Positions 15,744 to 17,233 of a DNA stretch of 17,233 nt are shown in pieces. The DNA comes from Fimenecus sp045631225 (GTDB lineage Bacteria > Bacillota > Clostridia > Oscillospirales > Acutalibacteraceae). The number at the start of each line of letters is the position of its first letter. The stretch's first letter is position 1. The stretch spans positions 1 to 17,233 of the forward strand of contig JAZQUG010000022.1 of NCBI GenBank assembly GCA_045631225.1, read 5' to 3'. Made by a program: the position numbers and the translations under genes. The notes under the pieces are model-generated. The model worked only from the letters and a program-made list of their open reading frames with translations, was not told the origin of the DNA and did not search any database.

Positions 15744-16907
15744 TTATGAAAGCTTCTTTACAGTTTCCATAACGTAGTCACCGAAATCACTACATGTTGC
15801 ACCATTGTCACGGCCTGTAATTGTAAGCTTCTTTTCTTCAAACATACAAATATCGAGTGCTTTTTCAAGTTTGTCTGCTTCTTCTTGCTTACCGATATGT
15901 GAAAGAAGCATAACTGTTGCACGAAGCATTGAACAAGGATCAGCATACTGACCTCTGCCTTCACGAATCATACGAGGTGCTGAACCGTGGATAGCTTCAA
16001 ACATAGCGTATCTCTTACCAAGGTTTGCGCTACCTGCAGTACCAACGCCACCCTGGAATTCTGCTGCTTCGTCTGTAATAATATCACCATAAAGGTTAGG
16101 AAGAATAAATACTTTAAAGTCTTTTCTTCTCTTTTCATCAATAAGCTTTGCTGTTGTGATATCAATATACCATTCATCAGTTGTGATTTCAGGATAATCC
16201 TTACCGATTTCCTTACAAATTCTGAGGAATTTACCGTCAGTTGTCTTAATAACGTTAGCCTTATTGATGATGGAAACTCTTTCCTTACCGTTTCTTTTTG
16301 CATAATCATATGCCATTTTTGCAATTCTTTCTGTACCTTCAGTTGTTGTAACAACAAAGTCCATTGCAAGGTCATCAGTAACATTTACACCCTTTGAACC
16401 TACTGCATATGCACCTTCTGTATTTTCACGGAAGAAAGTCCAGTCAATGCCCTGTTCTTTAACCTTAACAGGACGAACATTTGCAAAAAGGTCAAGTTCT
16501 TTTCTCATTGCAACGTTTGCACTTTCAATATTTGGCCATGGATCCCCGGCCTGAGGGGTAGTTGTAGGTCCTTTAAGAATAACGTGACATTCTTTAAGTT
16601 CAGCAAGAACATCGTCAGGAATTGCTTTCATAACAGCAACACGATTTTCAATGGTAAGACCGTCAATTACTTTAAATTCAACTTTACCTGCTTTTACATC
16701 GTCAGCAAGCATATATTCAAGAACTCTTGCAGATTCCTTTGTGATAATTGGGCCGATACCGTCACCACCACAAACACCGATAACGATTTTATCAAGCTTT
16801 TCAAAATCTACAAATTCTTTTTGTGCTTTAATTTTTTCGTTTCTTGCAAGCTGTTCACGAACAAGTGCTTCAAACTTTGCAAGAGCTTCTGAAATCTGTT
16901 TTTCCAT
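15744..16907 (-). CDS. icd: Isocitrate dehydrogenase (isocitrate/isopropylmalate family)
   Basis: Predicted to oxidise isocitrate to 2-oxoglutarate. Of its 387 residues the first 40 or so form a charged, helix-like extension before the core start GGDGIGP (47-53). Isocitrate-site Ser129, Asn131 and Arg135 are in ESANVAMRKELDLFANVRP; the Ser-x-Asn pattern favours isocitrate over isopropylmalate. FRENTEGAY (159-167), NKANVIKTTDG (215-225) and NLYGDIITDEAA (271-282, metal-binding Asp) complete the site. The coenzyme loop reads HGSAPRM (307-313), not the classical NADP (KY) or NAD (DI) pattern, so cofactor use is uncertain. It follows aconitase by 12 bases and precedes rex, which fits a citrate-to-glutamate arm. 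Confidence 0.88.
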   Translation of the reverse strand: MEKQISEALAKFEALVREQLARNEKIKAQKEFVDFEKLDKIVIGVCGGDGIGPIITKESARVLEYMLADDVKAGKVEFKVIDGLTIENRVAVMKAIPDDVLAELKECHVILKGPTTTPQAGDPWPNIESANVAMRKELDLFANVRPVKVKEQGIDWTFFRENTEGAYAVGSKGVNVTDDLAMDFVVTTTEGTERIAKMAYDYAKRNGKERVSIINKANVIKTTDGKFLRICKEIGKDYPEITTDEWYIDITTAKLIDEKRRKDFKVFILPNLYGDIITDEAAEFQGGVGTAGSANLGKRYAMFEAIHGSAPRMIREGRGQYADPCSMLRATVMLLSHIGKQEEADKLEKALDICMFEEKKLTITGRDNGATCSDFGDYVMETVKKLS

Positions 16908-16919
16908 ATTTAAAACTCC

Positions 16920-17233
16920 TTAAAATGATTCTTTAGTGTAATTTAATAATCCACCGGCAAGAATAATATCTTTCTGACGCTGTGAAAGGTCATAATTGAT
17001 GGCATATTCTTCATTTTTTGTTAAGTTAACAAGAACAGCAGGCTTATTATTTATAATTGCATCTTTAATTCCCTTAAGACTTAATTCATCACCTTGTGAA
17101 ATTTTATCATAATCATCTGCGTTTGCAAATGTAAGAGGGAGAATACCTGCATTAATAAGGTTAGCACAATGGATACGAGCAAATGACTTTGTAATTACAG
17201 CTTTAACGCCAAGGTAAAGTGGAACGAGTGCAG
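16920..17233 (-). CDS. Aconitate hydratase, C-terminal part
   Basis: Isomerises citrate to isocitrate using a 4Fe-4S cluster. The window edge cuts the gene; 103 C-terminal residues are read on the minus strand, ending ESF-stop. The stretch GVKAVITKSFARIHCANLIN followed by AGILPLTF is the swivel-domain substrate-binding motif of the aconitase/isopropylmalate isomerase superfamily. A single long polypeptide ending in this domain, directly followed by isocitrate dehydrogenase, favours aconitase over LeuD. The stop is part of the AAGGAG ribosome site of the next gene. The cluster cysteines lie outside the window. Confidence 0.86.
   Translation of the reverse strand, partial: ALVPLYLGVKAVITKSFARIHCANLINAGILPLTFANADDYDKISQGDELSLKGIKDAIINNKPAVLVNLTKNEEYAINYDLSQRQKDIILAGGLLNYTKESF

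Noticed and set aside
15987..16397. 136-residue plus-strand ORF, Cys/Phe-rich
   Set aside because: Antisense to the core of isocitrate dehydrogenase; no ribosome site and no family resemblance.
15744..17233. leuB plus leuC/leuD (leucine synthesis) instead of icd plus acn
   Set aside because: The dehydrogenase has the Ser-x-Asn isocitrate pattern, and the upstream protein ends with the aconitase-type swivel motif KSFARIH; no leuA or leuC is visible. Not fully excluded for the truncated gene.

Overview
The window looks like chromosomal DNA from an AT-rich anaerobic Firmicute, most likely a gut-type member of class Clostridia (Oscillospirales/Ruminococcaceae-like). Supporting signs are strong AAGGAG-type ribosome sites, TAA as the stop of every gene seen, a large single-chain PurL, an IMP cyclohydrolase of the archaeal PurO type paired with a stand-alone AICAR formyltransferase, a clostridial-style ferredoxin-thioredoxin reductase-like miniprotein, and Rex. 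The taxonomic placement is inference from gene content and composition; no search was run.

Region 1 (1-3255, + strand) is the end of a pyrimidine operon: pyrD (3' part only), pyrF, pyrE, pyrB and pyrI. Together these cover dihydroorotate oxidation, OMP synthesis and decarboxylation, and the two chains of aspartate transcarbamoylase. Genes overlap by one base or are separated by 2-15 bases.

Region 2 (3256-3512) is a regulatory leader. It holds a near-perfect sigma-A promoter (TTGACA, 17-base spacer, TATAAT), then a ZMP/ZTP (pfl) riboswitch whose P1, P2, P3 and pseudoknot can all be drawn, then an overlapping intrinsic terminator just before purE. The geometry is that of a transcriptional ON switch: ligand-stabilised P3 and the terminator stem compete for the same bases.

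Region 3 (3513-14829, + strand) is a purine operon: purE, purC, a PurF homologue, purM, purN, purO-like, AICAR formyltransferase (C-terminal half of PurH only), purD and purL, closed by an intrinsic terminator. It encodes nearly the whole route from PRPP to IMP; purK and purB (and the later purA) are not in the window. The riboswitch ligand, ZMP (AICAR), is the substrate of the formyltransferase encoded in this operon. The most unusual gene is the PurF homologue. Its phosphoribosyltransferase half and Fe-S-type cysteines look intact, but the glutaminase half lacks the N-terminal catalytic cysteine and the usual glutamine-binding Arg, Asn and Asp.

Region 4 (14830-15066, + strand) is a 66-residue six-cysteine ferredoxin-thioredoxin reductase catalytic-chain-like protein. 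It is separated from the convergent genes by a perfect bidirectional terminator.

Region 5 (15095-17233, - strand) is an operon read leftward: aconitase (C-terminal part only), isocitrate dehydrogenase, then rex. It joins the oxidative citrate-to-2-oxoglutarate arm with an NADH-sensing repressor. No mobile elements, CRISPR arrays, tRNA or rRNA genes were seen.
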